Source of the DNA: CAVUWL01 sp963700105
Lineage (GTDB): Bacteria; Actinomycetota; Thermoleophilia; Solirubrobacterales; 70-9
Assembly (NCBI GenBank): GCA_963700105.1
Contig: CAVOWL010000004.1
Coordinates: 1,302,001 to 1,366,000 of the forward strand
DNA: 64,000 bases
Direction of reading: 5' to 3'
Position 1 is the stretch's first letter. Every line of letters begins with the position of its first letter. The position numbers were made by a program, and so were the translations under genes. The notes beneath the pieces were generated by a model. It ran no database searches and was not told where the DNA came from. It worked only from the letters and a program-made list of their open reading frames with translations. Of the stretch, positions 54,015-62,643 are shown in pieces.

Positions 54015-55253
54015 TCAATCCAGGCCGGCGCTGCCGAGGTGTCCGCCGCTTGGCGCCTCGGCCCGCTCCTCGGCGCTGCGACGGCCGATCCAACGCGCAC
54101 CGAGGGTGTCGGTGAGACCATGCGCCGCGATCGAGGCGATCACGGCGATCGCGGCGATGTCGAAGATCAGCTCGCCATTGGCGACCCGCGATTTCAAGAC
54201 GAAGAGGGCGAAGAGCATCGAGGCAACGCCTTTGGGCCCAAACCAGGCCATGAACAGCTTCTGTGAGGTGGGAAGCCTGGTCCGGATGAAAGAGAGCAGC
54301 ACCGCGACCGGGCGGGCGATGATCAGGGTGAAGACGACAAAGGCGATCAGCGGGGGGATCGAGTGGTCAAAGCCGGTGGCGACGATCAGCGCGCCGAAAA
54401 CAAAGAAGGTGATGACCTGAAAGATCGCGCTGGCGTTCTCGGCGAACTCGACAAAGCCCTGCGGCACATCGTGCTCGGTTGCCCCCATCGCGATGCCGCA
54501 GACGAAGGCGGCGATCAGACCGTTCGCAATCGTAACTTCGGAGAGCCCGAAGGCGACGAGGGCAAAGCCGACCGCGTAGATCCCCTCATAGCGCTGGGTC
54601 AGGCCGCCTCCGGGAAGGCGTTGATGAAGGCGCCCGCCGAGGTAGCCGAGGGCGAGTCCGACGACGGCGCCGAGCACCGCCTCCCCGGCCAGCTTCGCGG
54701 CTTCGCTGGCGGCGTCACCGCTGGGCGATGCGAAGACGAGAAAGAACAGGACAAAGGGCAAGGCCAGGCCGTCGTTGAGCCCGGACTCGAGGTTGAGCGT
54801 GTGGCGAACCGTCGTGGGGACCAGACGCGAGGCGACGACGGCCGAGGTGACCACCGGATCGGTGGGGGCGAGGACCGCCCCGAGCAGAAAAGCCTCCGCC
54901 CAGCTGAGCGCCGGAAAGAGCAGCTTTGCGGCGCACCCGAGCAGCCCCATCGTGATCGGCATCGCGATCACCAGGGAGCGAGCGACCGGGCTCCAGTGAC
55001 GGCGCAACAGCTCGCGCTCGACGAACATCCCGTCCGAGAACAGGGTGAGGATCAGCGCCAGCTCGATCAGCTCGACAATCGACTGGTCCCTGACATCGAC
55101 GTGAACGACGCCGGCAGCGGCGAGGCCGATGCCGAGCGCGACCGAGAGCACCGATGCCGAGAGCACCGTGCCCTTGATCAACCCGGACAGTGCCGCAACT
55201 ACCGCGAGCAGACCACCAAAGAGGAGCACGGCTTCGGCGAAGCCGATGTCCAA
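54015..55253 (-). CDS. Sodium/proton antiporter (CPA1-type)
   Basis: The 412-residue protein has about twelve membrane helices, with the CPA1 landmarks LGAVLAPTDPVV (about 129-140) and NLESGLNDGLALP (about 164-176), whose N-D pair is the ion-binding site in NhaP/NHE antiporters. It exchanges Na+ or K+ for H+ at the membrane. There is a Ser/Glu/Gly-rich C-terminal tail instead of a TrkA domain. It starts two bases after the asd stop, so it shares the lysC-asd transcript. It converges on the sdh operon with a six-base gap. Confidence 0.9.
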   Translation of the reverse strand: MDIGFAEAVLLFGGLLAVVAALSGLIKGTVLSASVLSVALGIGLAAAGVVHVDVRDQSIVELIELALILTLFSDGMFVERELLRRHWSPVARSLVIAMPITMGLLGCAAKLLFPALSWAEAFLLGAVLAPTDPVVTSAVVASRLVPTTVRHTLNLESGLNDGLALPFVLFFLVFASPSGDAASEAAKLAGEAVLGAVVGLALGYLGGRLHQRLPGGGLTQRYEGIYAVGFALVAFGLSEVTIANGLIAAFVCGIAMGATEHDVPQGFVEFAENASAIFQVITFFVFGALIVATGFDHSIPPLIAFVVFTLIIARPVAVLLSFIRTRLPTSQKLFMAWFGPKGVASMLFALFVLKSRVANGELIFDIAAIAVIASIAAHGLTDTLGARWIGRRSAEERAEAPSGGHLGSAGLD

Positions 55254-55255
55254 CG

Positions 55256-56296
55256 CTACCCCCCGCCGCCGAGCAGGTCACGCTCGATCAATAGCTCCGC
55301 CAGCTGCACCGCGTTGGTCGCCGCACCCTTTCGAAGATTGTCGCCAACCACCCACAGATTTAGGCAGCGCGGGTGGCTGGGGTCACGGCGGATGCGCCCG
55401 ACCAGGACCTGATCGGAACCGGCCGCCTTGATCGCCATCGGGTAGCGAGCCGCGGCGGGCTGATCGACGACCCGGACCCCCGGTGCCCCCCCCAGCAGCT
55501 CGCGGCAGCGCTCGGGGGAGAGCTCCTCGGCCGTCTGCACGTTCAAGGACTCCGAGTGACCGGTGAAAACCGGCACCCGGGCGCAGGTCGCCGAGATTCC
55601 AACCCGCTCCGAAAGAGACAGGATCTTGCGGGTCTCGGCCATCACCTTTCGCTCCTCGGTGGTGTAGTCATCCCCTTCGCTGAAGACCTCCACCTGGGGA
55701 AGCACGTTGAAGGCGATCCGGTGGGGGTAGATCTCGGCGCTCGGATCGGGTTCGCCCGAGAGGACCGCGCGCGACTGCCTACTGAGCTCCTCGATGGCGC
55801 GTTGCCCGGTTCCCGAAACGGCCTGGTAGGTCGAGAGGACTAGGCGCTCAAGGCCGGCGGCCCGGTGGATCGGGGCGAGCGCCATGATCATCACCATCGA
55901 GGTGCAGTTGGGGTTGGCGATGATCCCGCTGTGGCGCTCGGCCGCCTCTGGATTAACCCCGGCGACGACCAGCGGCACGTCCTCGTGCATGCGCCAGTAG
56001 CTGGTGTTATCGATCACCACCGCGCCGGCGGCAACCAGGCGCGGTGCCCACGCGGCGCTGACCGCCCCCCCGGCCGAGGAGAGGACGATGTCGAGCCCCT
56101 GGATCGACTCCTCGCTGAGCGCCCGGCACTGAAGCGCCGAGCCCCTCCACTGCAGCCTGCGCCCGAGTGAACGTTCGGAGGCAAAGGGGACGACCTCGGC
56201 GGCGGGGAAATTGCGCTCGGCGAGGACCTCGAGGATCGTCGCCCCGACTGCTCCGGTGGCACCGAGCACGCCGACCCTGTATCGATTATCGCTCAT
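55256..56296 (-). CDS. asd: Aspartate-semialdehyde dehydrogenase
   Basis: This reduces aspartyl-phosphate to the semialdehyde for lysine, diaminopimelate, threonine and methionine. The 346-residue protein starts VGVLGATGAVGATILEVLAER and carries SAGGAVSAAWAP, the catalytic cysteine in IANPNCTSMVM (about 128-138), STYQAVSGTGQRAI and VPVFTGHSESLNVQT. It follows lysC by 46 bases and is followed by the antiporter after two bases. Confidence 0.96.
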   Translation of the reverse strand: MSDNRYRVGVLGATGAVGATILEVLAERNFPAAEVVPFASERSLGRRLQWRGSALQCRALSEESIQGLDIVLSSAGGAVSAAWAPRLVAAGAVVIDNTSYWRMHEDVPLVVAGVNPEAAERHSGIIANPNCTSMVMIMALAPIHRAAGLERLVLSTYQAVSGTGQRAIEELSRQSRAVLSGEPDPSAEIYPHRIAFNVLPQVEVFSEGDDYTTEERKVMAETRKILSLSERVGISATCARVPVFTGHSESLNVQTAEELSPERCRELLGGAPGVRVVDQPAAARYPMAIKAAGSDQVLVGRIRRDPSHPRCLNLWVVGDNLRKGAATNAVQLAELLIERDLLGGGG

Positions 56297-56342
56297 CTCT
56301 CAGCGAGTATGACCGGGGCTTTCGGCCACGGCCAAGCCGCGC

Positions 56343-57605
56343 TCACGCGCCTGGGTCCTCGGGGTGAACCGCATCAGAACCGAGGCCGAAGGCCTCATGC
56401 AGCGCCCTCACGGCATCGGGAACCCGATCGGCGGAGATCACGCAGGAGATCTTGATCGGCGAGGTGGAGATCATCTCGATATTGATTCCCTCCCCGCCGA
56501 GCACCTCGAAAACGCGGGCGGCAACTCCGGGGTGCGAGCGCATCCCGGCGCCGACGATCGAGACCTTGCCGATCCGCTCATCGGCGCGAAGGCCGTTGCT
56601 TACCCCGCCCAGTCCCCTCACGGTATCGGTGGCGGTGGCGAGGTCGGAGCGATCGAGGGTGAAGGAGAGGTCGGCGAGCTCATCGTCTCCCACCGGCTCG
56701 TTTTGGATGATCACGTCGACGTTGACGTTGGCCTCGGCCAGGGCGGTGAATATGCGCCCGGCAACGCCGGGCTCATCGCGAACGCCGGTCAGCGTCACAC
56801 GGGCCTCCCCGTCGGAATGGGTCACGGCTGTTACAAAGGGCTGCTCCACGGTCTCCTCCTCGCCAACGACGAGGGTACCGGGGTGCTCCTCAAAGCTGCT
56901 GCGACAATGGATGCGGACGCCGTGGTTGCGCGCGTACTCGACCGAGCGCAGCTGCAGCACCCGGGCCCCCGAGGCCGACATCTCAAGCATCTCCTCGTAG
57001 GAGATCAGCGGCAACTTGCGGGCCTCGGGAACGATCCGCGGATCGGCGCTGAAGACCCCGGAGACGTCGGTGTAGATTTCACAGACCCCTGCTCCCAGCG
57101 CGGCGGCGAGGGCGACCGCGGTCGTATCGGAGCCTCCCCGGCCCAGGGTGGTGACGTCCCGACTCTGCGTCGAGACACCCTGAAAGCCCGCCACCAAGAC
57201 GATCCGATCCGCGTCCAGAGCCTCCCTGATCCGCTCGGCACGGACGTCGATGATCCGCGCCTTGGTGTGAGAGGAATCGGTAACGATCCCCGCCTGGGAT
57301 CCGGTCAAAGAGATCGCCTCGTGGCCCATGTCGTGGATCGCCATCGCGCAAAGCGCACACGAAATCCGCTCTCCGGTTGAAAGCAGCATGTCCATCTCCC
57401 GCGCCACTGGACGGTCGGAGATCTCAAGGGCCTGGGCAACCAGATCATCGGTTGTCTTGCCCCGCGCCGAGAGCACCGCAACCACCCTGTTACCGGCGTC
57501 GCGGGCCGCAACCAAACGCCCCGCTGCACGCTTGATCTGCTCGGCTCCGGCGACCGAGGTCCCGCCGAACTTCATCACCACGATCGCAGAGTCTGCCCCA
57601 GCCAT
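56343..57605 (-). CDS. lysC: Aspartate kinase
   Basis: This phosphorylates aspartate, the first step toward lysine, DAP, threonine and methionine, and feeds asd. The 420-residue product starts VVMKFGGTSVAGAEQIKRA and carries FQGVSTQSRDVTTLGRGGSDTTAVALA and two C-terminal ACT domains (about 270-420), where the end products inhibit it. ATG 57605 (MAGADSAIV) was preferred to 57653 because an AGG precedes it and the preceding frame is proline-rich. It is preceded by a CRP-like dyad. Confidence 0.95.
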   Translation of the reverse strand: MAGADSAIVVMKFGGTSVAGAEQIKRAAGRLVAARDAGNRVVAVLSARGKTTDDLVAQALEISDRPVAREMDMLLSTGERISCALCAMAIHDMGHEAISLTGSQAGIVTDSSHTKARIIDVRAERIREALDADRIVLVAGFQGVSTQSRDVTTLGRGGSDTTAVALAAALGAGVCEIYTDVSGVFSADPRIVPEARKLPLISYEEMLEMSASGARVLQLRSVEYARNHGVRIHCRSSFEEHPGTLVVGEEETVEQPFVTAVTHSDGEARVTLTGVRDEPGVAGRIFTALAEANVNVDVIIQNEPVGDDELADLSFTLDRSDLATATDTVRGLGGVSNGLRADERIGKVSIVGAGMRSHPGVAARVFEVLGGEGINIEMISTSPIKISCVISADRVPDAVRALHEAFGLGSDAVHPEDPGA

Positions 57606-57690
57606 AAGCGCCTGAGGATAGCCAGGGGGGTCGGTCCACGGCCTGGGTCCCAAGGCGCGGCGCGGTGGGGGCCCGCAACTCCAACCGCTG

Positions 57691-57706
57691 TGTGAGCTAG
57701 GTCACC
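57691..57706. promoter_or_regulatory. CRP-like dyad upstream of lysC
   Basis: TGTGA-GCTAGG-TCACC is a near-perfect match to the GTGA-N6-TCAC arrangement bound by CRP/FNR family proteins. It lies 86 bases upstream of the lysC start and 65 bases from the phosphoesterase stop. Confidence 0.5.
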
Positions 57707-57770
57707 CCTTCAAAATGTATCTTTAGGATGGGCGCCGAGGGCGCGCCGAGGGCCTCGCTTTGAATCTGAA

Positions 57771-59417
57771 TCAGCCCGCGGAGTTGTTGTAGACGGTGGA
57801 TTCAAAGCCGCTCAGGGCGGGATTGCCGGCGTAGCCGAGCGCCGGCAGGCCGAACAATTCCTCGATGCTTCGAAGCAATGAGAAGTGGTTGAAGTAGCTG
57901 GATTCATCGACGCTGCCGGCCTTCACAAACGGGGAGATCAGGAGCAGGCCTACGCGGCCACCGCCACCGCTGGCTTTGACCGGCCCGGTGCTCGGCGCCG
58001 AGCCGCTAGCGGCCAGATTCGGATACTGGGGCGTTCCGCAGCAAGAGCTCGAGTCCGCATTGGGTCCCGATTGCGGCGCCTGATCTGAGGTGATCGCGAT
58101 CAGGCCACCTTCTTTGTAGGCCGCGGAGGCCTCGATCTCGGGGACGACGGTCTGCAGAAAGCCTTCGGCATCAGCAGGACCCGCCGACTGGCCGACTTCA
58201 CAGGGCTCTTCGCTGCCGTCATGGCAGGCGCTGGGGACGATGTAGGAAAGCGACGGGGTGCTGCTCGCCGCGCCCAGATCCGGGGCGAGCTCTTCCAGCC
58301 CGACATCGTCTTGGCCGCATTCGGGGCTGGCGGTGATCGCGCCGAAGTAAACGAACGGATTCAGCCAGGTCTCATAGGCATCGCCGGGGAGCGGGGCCTG
58401 GTCGGGGTCGGGCGCCCCAAGCGCCGGGTGACGGCAGGTGGTCGGCTGGTTGGCGCCTCCATTTCCGATCGCCTCGATGTAGGCCTTCCAGCTTTTGCCG
58501 GCGGCGGCGAGCTGGCCCGGCAGCGTCATCGTCGCCGCGGGATAGACGCAGCCGGCGCCGCTGACTTGGGCTTCGGCCCCCACCGTGGCGGGGGACACTT
58601 CGGTGTATGTGGGGCAGTTTGCCGCGGTCTGGGCGGTCGGACCCTGGCCGCTGATCAGGGCGATCTCGTTGGCCAGATCGCCCCCCGCCACCGCGTAGTA
58701 GTCACTCAGCAGCTCGCCCTGACCGCGCAGCGTGCTCGCCAGGTAGGGGAGGGATGAATTGGGACCAAAGGCCGCCTCATAGCCCTGATCGGCGAGCATG
58801 ATCACAAACACGTGGCTGACCGCCGGCAGCGACGGTTCGGTCGGGATTTCAATCGGCGTCGAGGGTTTTTTGGCCGGCGTAGTCGCGACCACATTTTCAC
58901 CTTCTTCTGAAGCCGGGGCGAGCGCTTCGGGCACCGAGCGAGCGGTGGCCGCGGCGGGCGCCGCTGGCGGAGCCGCCGCTTCGGGAGCCGGGCTCGGTGA
59001 GACCGCGGCGGTGGTGGGGCTGGCGGCTGCCGGGGTCCCCATATCCAAAAGGATCGGCGCGATCCCGGCGCTTTGGGCAAGCGGACTGGTCGCCGAGCCG
59101 AGGAAAACGCCGAAGCAGAGCAGACCCATGACCAAGACCGCGGCAAGTCGCGGCCCGGGCATGAAGCGCTCCTCGAGGCTCGGATTCTGCGCCCCAGCGG
59201 CAACAGCCCCCGCTGGGGGCGCTGGGGGCGTCTTGGCGGGGGGGCGCTGGGTGCCACCCAGCGCCTCAATCCGCGCGGCGATCAAAGCCGGCAGAGCGAC
59301 AGCGCGTTTCCCGCATCTCAAGCAGTAGCGTTGGCTGACCCCGAGCGGCGACCCACAGCCGCCGCAGTTGATCCGGCCCGTGCCGGCGCGGGCCTCCTCG
59401 TCGTTTGGGATGGTCAC
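57771..59417 (-). CDS. Zinc-ribbon, membrane-anchored phosphoesterase-family protein with altered active site
   Basis: The 548-residue protein begins with a zinc ribbon (Cys18, 21, 32, 35: CGGCGSPLG...YCLRCGK), then one membrane helix (about 91-109), a Pro/Ala-rich stalk (110-195) and a PF04185-like acid phosphatase/phospholipase-C fold (about 200-545). The fold is recognisable in HVFVIMLADQG (about 202-212), GDLANEIALISGQ (about 246-258), IAITSDQ (440-446) and SPFVKAGSVDESSYFNHFSLLRSIE (with His511). In active relatives the first motif is M-E-N and the second has a nucleophilic Ser. Here they read A-D-Q and Asp247, so the enzyme may be inactive or changed. The other two zinc-ribbon genes are divergent. 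Confidence 0.82.
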   Translation of the reverse strand: MTIPNDEEARAGTGRINCGGCGSPLGVSQRYCLRCGKRAVALPALIAARIEALGGTQRPPAKTPPAPPAGAVAAGAQNPSLEERFMPGPRLAAVLVMGLLCFGVFLGSATSPLAQSAGIAPILLDMGTPAAASPTTAAVSPSPAPEAAAPPAAPAAATARSVPEALAPASEEGENVVATTPAKKPSTPIEIPTEPSLPAVSHVFVIMLADQGYEAAFGPNSSLPYLASTLRGQGELLSDYYAVAGGDLANEIALISGQGPTAQTAANCPTYTEVSPATVGAEAQVSGAGCVYPAATMTLPGQLAAAGKSWKAYIEAIGNGGANQPTTCRHPALGAPDPDQAPLPGDAYETWLNPFVYFGAITASPECGQDDVGLEELAPDLGAASSTPSLSYIVPSACHDGSEEPCEVGQSAGPADAEGFLQTVVPEIEASAAYKEGGLIAITSDQAPQSGPNADSSSCCGTPQYPNLAASGSAPSTGPVKASGGGGRVGLLLISPFVKAGSVDESSYFNHFSLLRSIEELFGLPALGYAGNPALSGFESTVYNNSAG

Positions 59418-59600
59418 GCTCAGGAGTCAGTCTGGCGCGCTCTCGTTACCTCGATGTGAAGATTTGGAGTCCGGGGGCTCGATCGGATCTTCACAACTCT
59501 TAAACACCGGCGCCAGACGCTGGGCTGACGATGCAGCGGGCACCGGCATCGCGCCAGATCACCAGCAGCCGCCCTGGCGATCTGGGTTGCCGACAAAACC
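59418..59600. other. Divergent promoter region of the zinc-ribbon cluster
   Basis: This 183-base gap separates the phosphoesterase gene (minus) from the membrane zinc-ribbon gene (plus). It holds no convincing ORF. Only a weak repeat of GGATCTTCACA and GTGAAGATTTGGAG (about 59456-59498) is seen: GTGAAGATT and GATCTTCAC pair as a near-dyad around 22 bases. It could regulate both genes. Confidence 0.4.
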
Positions 59601-60374
59601 ATGAGCCAAACAGACGTCTCGATCCCACAAGCGGAACCCCCCGAGGGTGGGAGCTCCCCCGCGCCGGCCCAACCGCGCCCGGCTCCACCGCCGCTTCAGT
59701 GGCCCGCGACCTCAACCGCTGAGCCGAGCACCGAGGTGATGGCCCCGATCGCCGCGCTCGGCACACCCGGGCCGCCACCGCCACCCCCAAAAGCCGGGGA
59801 ATGCTGCCCCGCCTGCGGCGCCCAGATGGCTCCCGATCAGCGCTATTGCCTGGAATGCGGGCAGCGCCGCGGCGACCCCCGCCTGCCCTTTATGGACGCG
59901 GTTGTTTTGATGGACACCCTGGTCAAGGGCCCGCCGCCCGCAGTCGCGGCTCCTGCCAAACGGGCGCGACGGCTCTCACCCAACGCGACGCTGGTGGCCG
60001 GGATCGGCACCCTCTTATTGGCGCTCGGAGTGGGCGTGCTGATCGGGCACTCAGGGAGCTCTCAGGGTTCCCCGGCCAGCACCACTCCGGTCGTGGTGAA
60101 AGTGCCGGGGGGCGGGGAAGCGAGCGCCGCCACCACCAAAGCTGGCTCCGCCGCGACCACGACCGCTGGTGGAGGTGGCGCCAATGCGAAGAAGTCCTTG
60201 AAAAGCAGGGCGGCCACTGGGGCCAGTGGCCAAAGTAAGGGCGCCGAAGAAATCCTCAAACCTGCCAAGGGCGTGAAGCTGCCGCCGCCTACGGCGAAAC
60301 TGGGTGAAAAGTGCTCGAAGGGCACTTCGGGCTGCAAAGGCGGCAAGTTCACCGGCGAATTTTTCGGGGGCTGA
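59601..60374 (+). CDS. Zinc-ribbon membrane protein with low-complexity arms
   Basis: The 257-residue protein has a Pro-rich N-terminus, a zinc ribbon (Cys69, 72, 83, 86: CPACGAQM...YCLECGQRR), one membrane helix (about 129-149) and a Gly/Ala/Thr/Lys-rich outer part ending in a short CSKGTSGCKGG hairpin. It shares the ribbon form with the divergent phosphoesterase and the next gene. The topology puts the ribbon inside and the repeat-rich arm outside. No family recognised. It is followed by the coiled-coil ribbon gene after four bases, so the two are co-transcribed. Confidence 0.75.
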   Translation: MSQTDVSIPQAEPPEGGSSPAPAQPRPAPPPLQWPATSTAEPSTEVMAPIAALGTPGPPPPPPKAGECCPACGAQMAPDQRYCLECGQRRGDPRLPFMDAVVLMDTLVKGPPPAVAAPAKRARRLSPNATLVAGIGTLLLALGVGVLIGHSGSSQGSPASTTPVVVKVPGGGEASAATTKAGSAATTTAGGGGANAKKSLKSRAATGASGQSKGAEEILKPAKGVKLPPPTAKLGEKCSKGTSGCKGGKFTGEFFGG

Positions 60375-60378
60375 GGGA

Positions 60379-60861
60379 ATGGAGAATCCACTGGCACTGA
60401 TCATCGATGGCCTTCGTCCGCGTCGCGATCGCCGCAGTGCCGGGGCGCGGGCGTCGGGTGCAAATGGCGCCGGGCGGCGAGCGTCCCCAAATCAGCCACA
60501 GCCGGCATCTGCGCCTCTCGCCCCGGCCTACGGATCAGAGTTGGTGGTCGATTTGGAACGCCGCCGTGACCAGCTCACCGGGCGGGTCGCAGAACTTCAG
60601 TGGGACCTCGGCGGCTTGGTCTATGAGATGGCGATTCGCAACCGGATCCGGGTCGAGGTGCTGGTCCAGCGCGCCGCAGCGCTGCAGGATGCAGACGCCG
60701 AGCTGAGCGAGGTCGAACGCATCGTTCGCATGGAGCAGACGGCGACCGCGGGCACCTGCGGTTCCTGTGGAGCCCCGCACAGCAGCGGCGCGACCTACTG
60801 CTGGCAGTGCGGGCAATCGCTGCTGCAGCAGGTCTCCGGCGAGGCGATCCTTCACTCCTAA
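60379..60861 (+). CDS. Coiled-coil zinc-ribbon protein
   Basis: The 160-residue protein has a short hydrophobic start (MENPLALIIDGL), a low-complexity Arg/Ala/Pro stretch, a predicted coiled coil (about 54-120) and a C-terminal zinc ribbon (Cys127, 130, 141, 144: CGSCGAPHS...YCWQCGQS). ATG 60379 is chosen since a GAGGGA lies just upstream and it begins four bases after the previous stop. No family recognised. It ends one base before the convergent pstB stop. Confidence 0.75.
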   Translation: MENPLALIIDGLRPRRDRRSAGARASGANGAGRRASPNQPQPASAPLAPAYGSELVVDLERRRDQLTGRVAELQWDLGGLVYEMAIRNRIRVEVLVQRAAALQDADAELSEVERIVRMEQTATAGTCGSCGAPHSSGATYCWQCGQSLLQQVSGEAILHS

Positions 60862-60862
60862 C

Positions 60863-61768
60863 TCAGCCGAAGCGCCCCGCGACGTAGTCGCGGGTGCGCG
60901 GGTCGGCGGGATGGTTGAACACCGTCTCGGTCTCGCCGCACTCGATCAGCGTTCCGACCCGCTCGGCACCGTTCATCTCAAGCCCGAAGAAGGCGGTCCG
61001 ATCGGCAACCCTCGCAGCCTGCTGCATGTTGTGGGTGACGATCACAATCGTGTAGCTCGATTTGAGCGAATGCATCAGCTCCTCGATCTTCGCCGTGGCA
61101 ACCGGGTCAAGCGCCGATGCCGGCTCGTCCAAGAGCAAGACGTCGGGCTCGATTGCGATCGCCCGCGCGATGCACAGTCGCTGCTGCTGACCGCCAGAGA
61201 GGCCCAGTGCGCTGTCCTTTAGGCGATCTTTGACCTCCTCCCAAAGCGCCGCGCCGCGCAGGGCGCGCTCGACCCGTTCGTCCAGACCGTCCTTCATACC
61301 GAGGTTTCGCAGGGCCCAGGCGATGTTGTTATAGATCGACTTGGGAAACGGGTTCGGTTTCTGAAACACCATCCCGATGCGGCGGCGCACCTCGATACGA
61401 TCAACTCGCTCGCTGTACATGTCGTGCCCGTGATAGGTGATCTGACCCTCGAGGCGAAAGCCGGGAACCGGGTCATTCATTCGATTGAGGCTGCGCAGGA
61501 AGGTCGTCTTGCCGCACCCCGAGGGTCCGATCAGGGCGGTGATTCGGTTGCGATGGATGTGCAGGTTGACGCCGGCAAGCGCTCGTTTCTCGCCGTAGAG
61601 GACCGATACATCGCGGGCGTCAAAGACAACCTCAAGGCCGGAGTTTTGGCCCGCAAGCCCGTTGCCGCCGAAGCCGGGTTGGGAATGGGGAGCGGTCTGA
61701 ATCCGAACCCGGGGAGAAACGCCGCTGGCACCGGCTGCGGAACGAAGATTTGGCTCCGGGGCGCTCAC
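60863..61768 (-). CDS. pstB: Phosphate ABC transporter ATP-binding protein
   Basis: This ATPase drives high-affinity phosphate uptake. The 301-residue protein has Walker A GPSGCGKT (81-88), the ABC signature LSGGQQQR (190-197), Walker B LLLDEP (211-216) and the PstB-specific RVGMVFQKPNPFP-like IGMVFQKPNPFPKSI. An unusual 45-residue N-terminal extension rich in Gly/Pro/Ser precedes the fold. It overlaps pstA by four bases. Its stop nearly touches the zinc-ribbon gene. Confidence 0.96.
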   Translation of the reverse strand: MSAPEPNLRSAAGASGVSPRVRIQTAPHSQPGFGGNGLAGQNSGLEVVFDARDVSVLYGEKRALAGVNLHIHRNRITALIGPSGCGKTTFLRSLNRMNDPVPGFRLEGQITYHGHDMYSERVDRIEVRRRIGMVFQKPNPFPKSIYNNIAWALRNLGMKDGLDERVERALRGAALWEEVKDRLKDSALGLSGGQQQRLCIARAIAIEPDVLLLDEPASALDPVATAKIEELMHSLKSSYTIVIVTHNMQQAARVADRTAFFGLEMNGAERVGTLIECGETETVFNHPADPRTRDYVAGRFG

Positions 61769-62643
61769 CCGCTCAACTTCCTGCGACTGCGGGCGAGCAG
61801 GACCCTGGCGCCGAGGCTTGCCACCATGATGAAACAGAGCATCACGAATCCCGCCCCCCAGGCGCGCGTGAAACCTTCGGGGTTGGCTTCTTCAGAGAGG
61901 GTGAAGATCGTCACCGGGATGTTGGGGATCGCTTCCGTGATCTTGAAGCTAAAGACGCTTGGGTTAAAGATCGAATCGACCAAGAGCAGCGGTGCGGTCT
62001 CACCCGCGGCGCGGGCCACGGCGAGCACGGTCGAGGTCACGATTCCCCCCAGAGCGCTGGGGAAGACCACCCCCAATACGGTGCGCCAGCGGCTCACCCC
62101 GAGCGCGTCGGCCGCTTCGCGCAGGTTGTTGGGGACGAGCAGGAGGATCTCCTGACTGCCGCGGGCGATCAGCGGCAACATGATGATCGCCAGCGCGATC
62201 GAGGCGGCGTAGGCGGATTGTTGTTGGTGATTGACCAGCGCCCCGAAGACGAAGAGGCCGATGATGATCGAGGGAAGCCCGTTCATCAGATCCATCGCAA
62301 GCCGGATCGAGCGCGCGGCCCGATCGCCCGCGAACTCGGTCACGTAGAGGGCGACCAAGATCCCCAACGGCATCGCGATCAAGGTCGCCAGGGAGACGAT
62401 CAGCGCGGTGCCGACGATCGCCGGTCCGATTCCGGTGGGCGCTCCCTTGATCAGGAAATCGAGGCTGAGCGCACTCGCTCCGTGCTTAAAGACCGAGTAG
62501 ACGACGATCCCCAGCACCGCGACAGCCGCGAGCGCCGCCGCCGTCGCTCCGGATTCCGCCAGCCGCGAGACAATCTTCCTCCTGCGCAGGTTTCCCGACG
62601 GGGTGAGCGGCGCGCTCGGATCGGGAACACGATCGCCACTCAT
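61765..62643 (-). CDS. pstA: Phosphate ABC transporter permease PstA
   Basis: The 292-residue inner-membrane permease has six helices and the EAA-loop-like region RGSQEILLLVPNNLREAADALGVSRWR (about 160-186) that contacts PstB, plus GLPSIIIGLFVF. It partners PstC in the membrane channel. It shares one base with pstC and four with pstB. Length and motifs are normal for the family. Confidence 0.95.
   Translation of the reverse strand: MSGDRVPDPSAPLTPSGNLRRRKIVSRLAESGATAAALAAVAVLGIVVYSVFKHGASALSLDFLIKGAPTGIGPAIVGTALIVSLATLIAMPLGILVALYVTEFAGDRAARSIRLAMDLMNGLPSIIIGLFVFGALVNHQQQSAYAASIALAIIMLPLIARGSQEILLLVPNNLREAADALGVSRWRTVLGVVFPSALGGIVTSTVLAVARAAGETAPLLLVDSIFNPSVFSFKITEAIPNIPVTIFTLSEEANPEGFTRAWGAGFVMLCFIMVASLGARVLLARSRRKLSG

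Noticed and set aside
54363..55412. 349-residue plus-strand frame opposite the antiporter
   Set aside because: Highly charged, Asp/Glu/Arg/Gln-rich shadow of a hydrophobic membrane protein.
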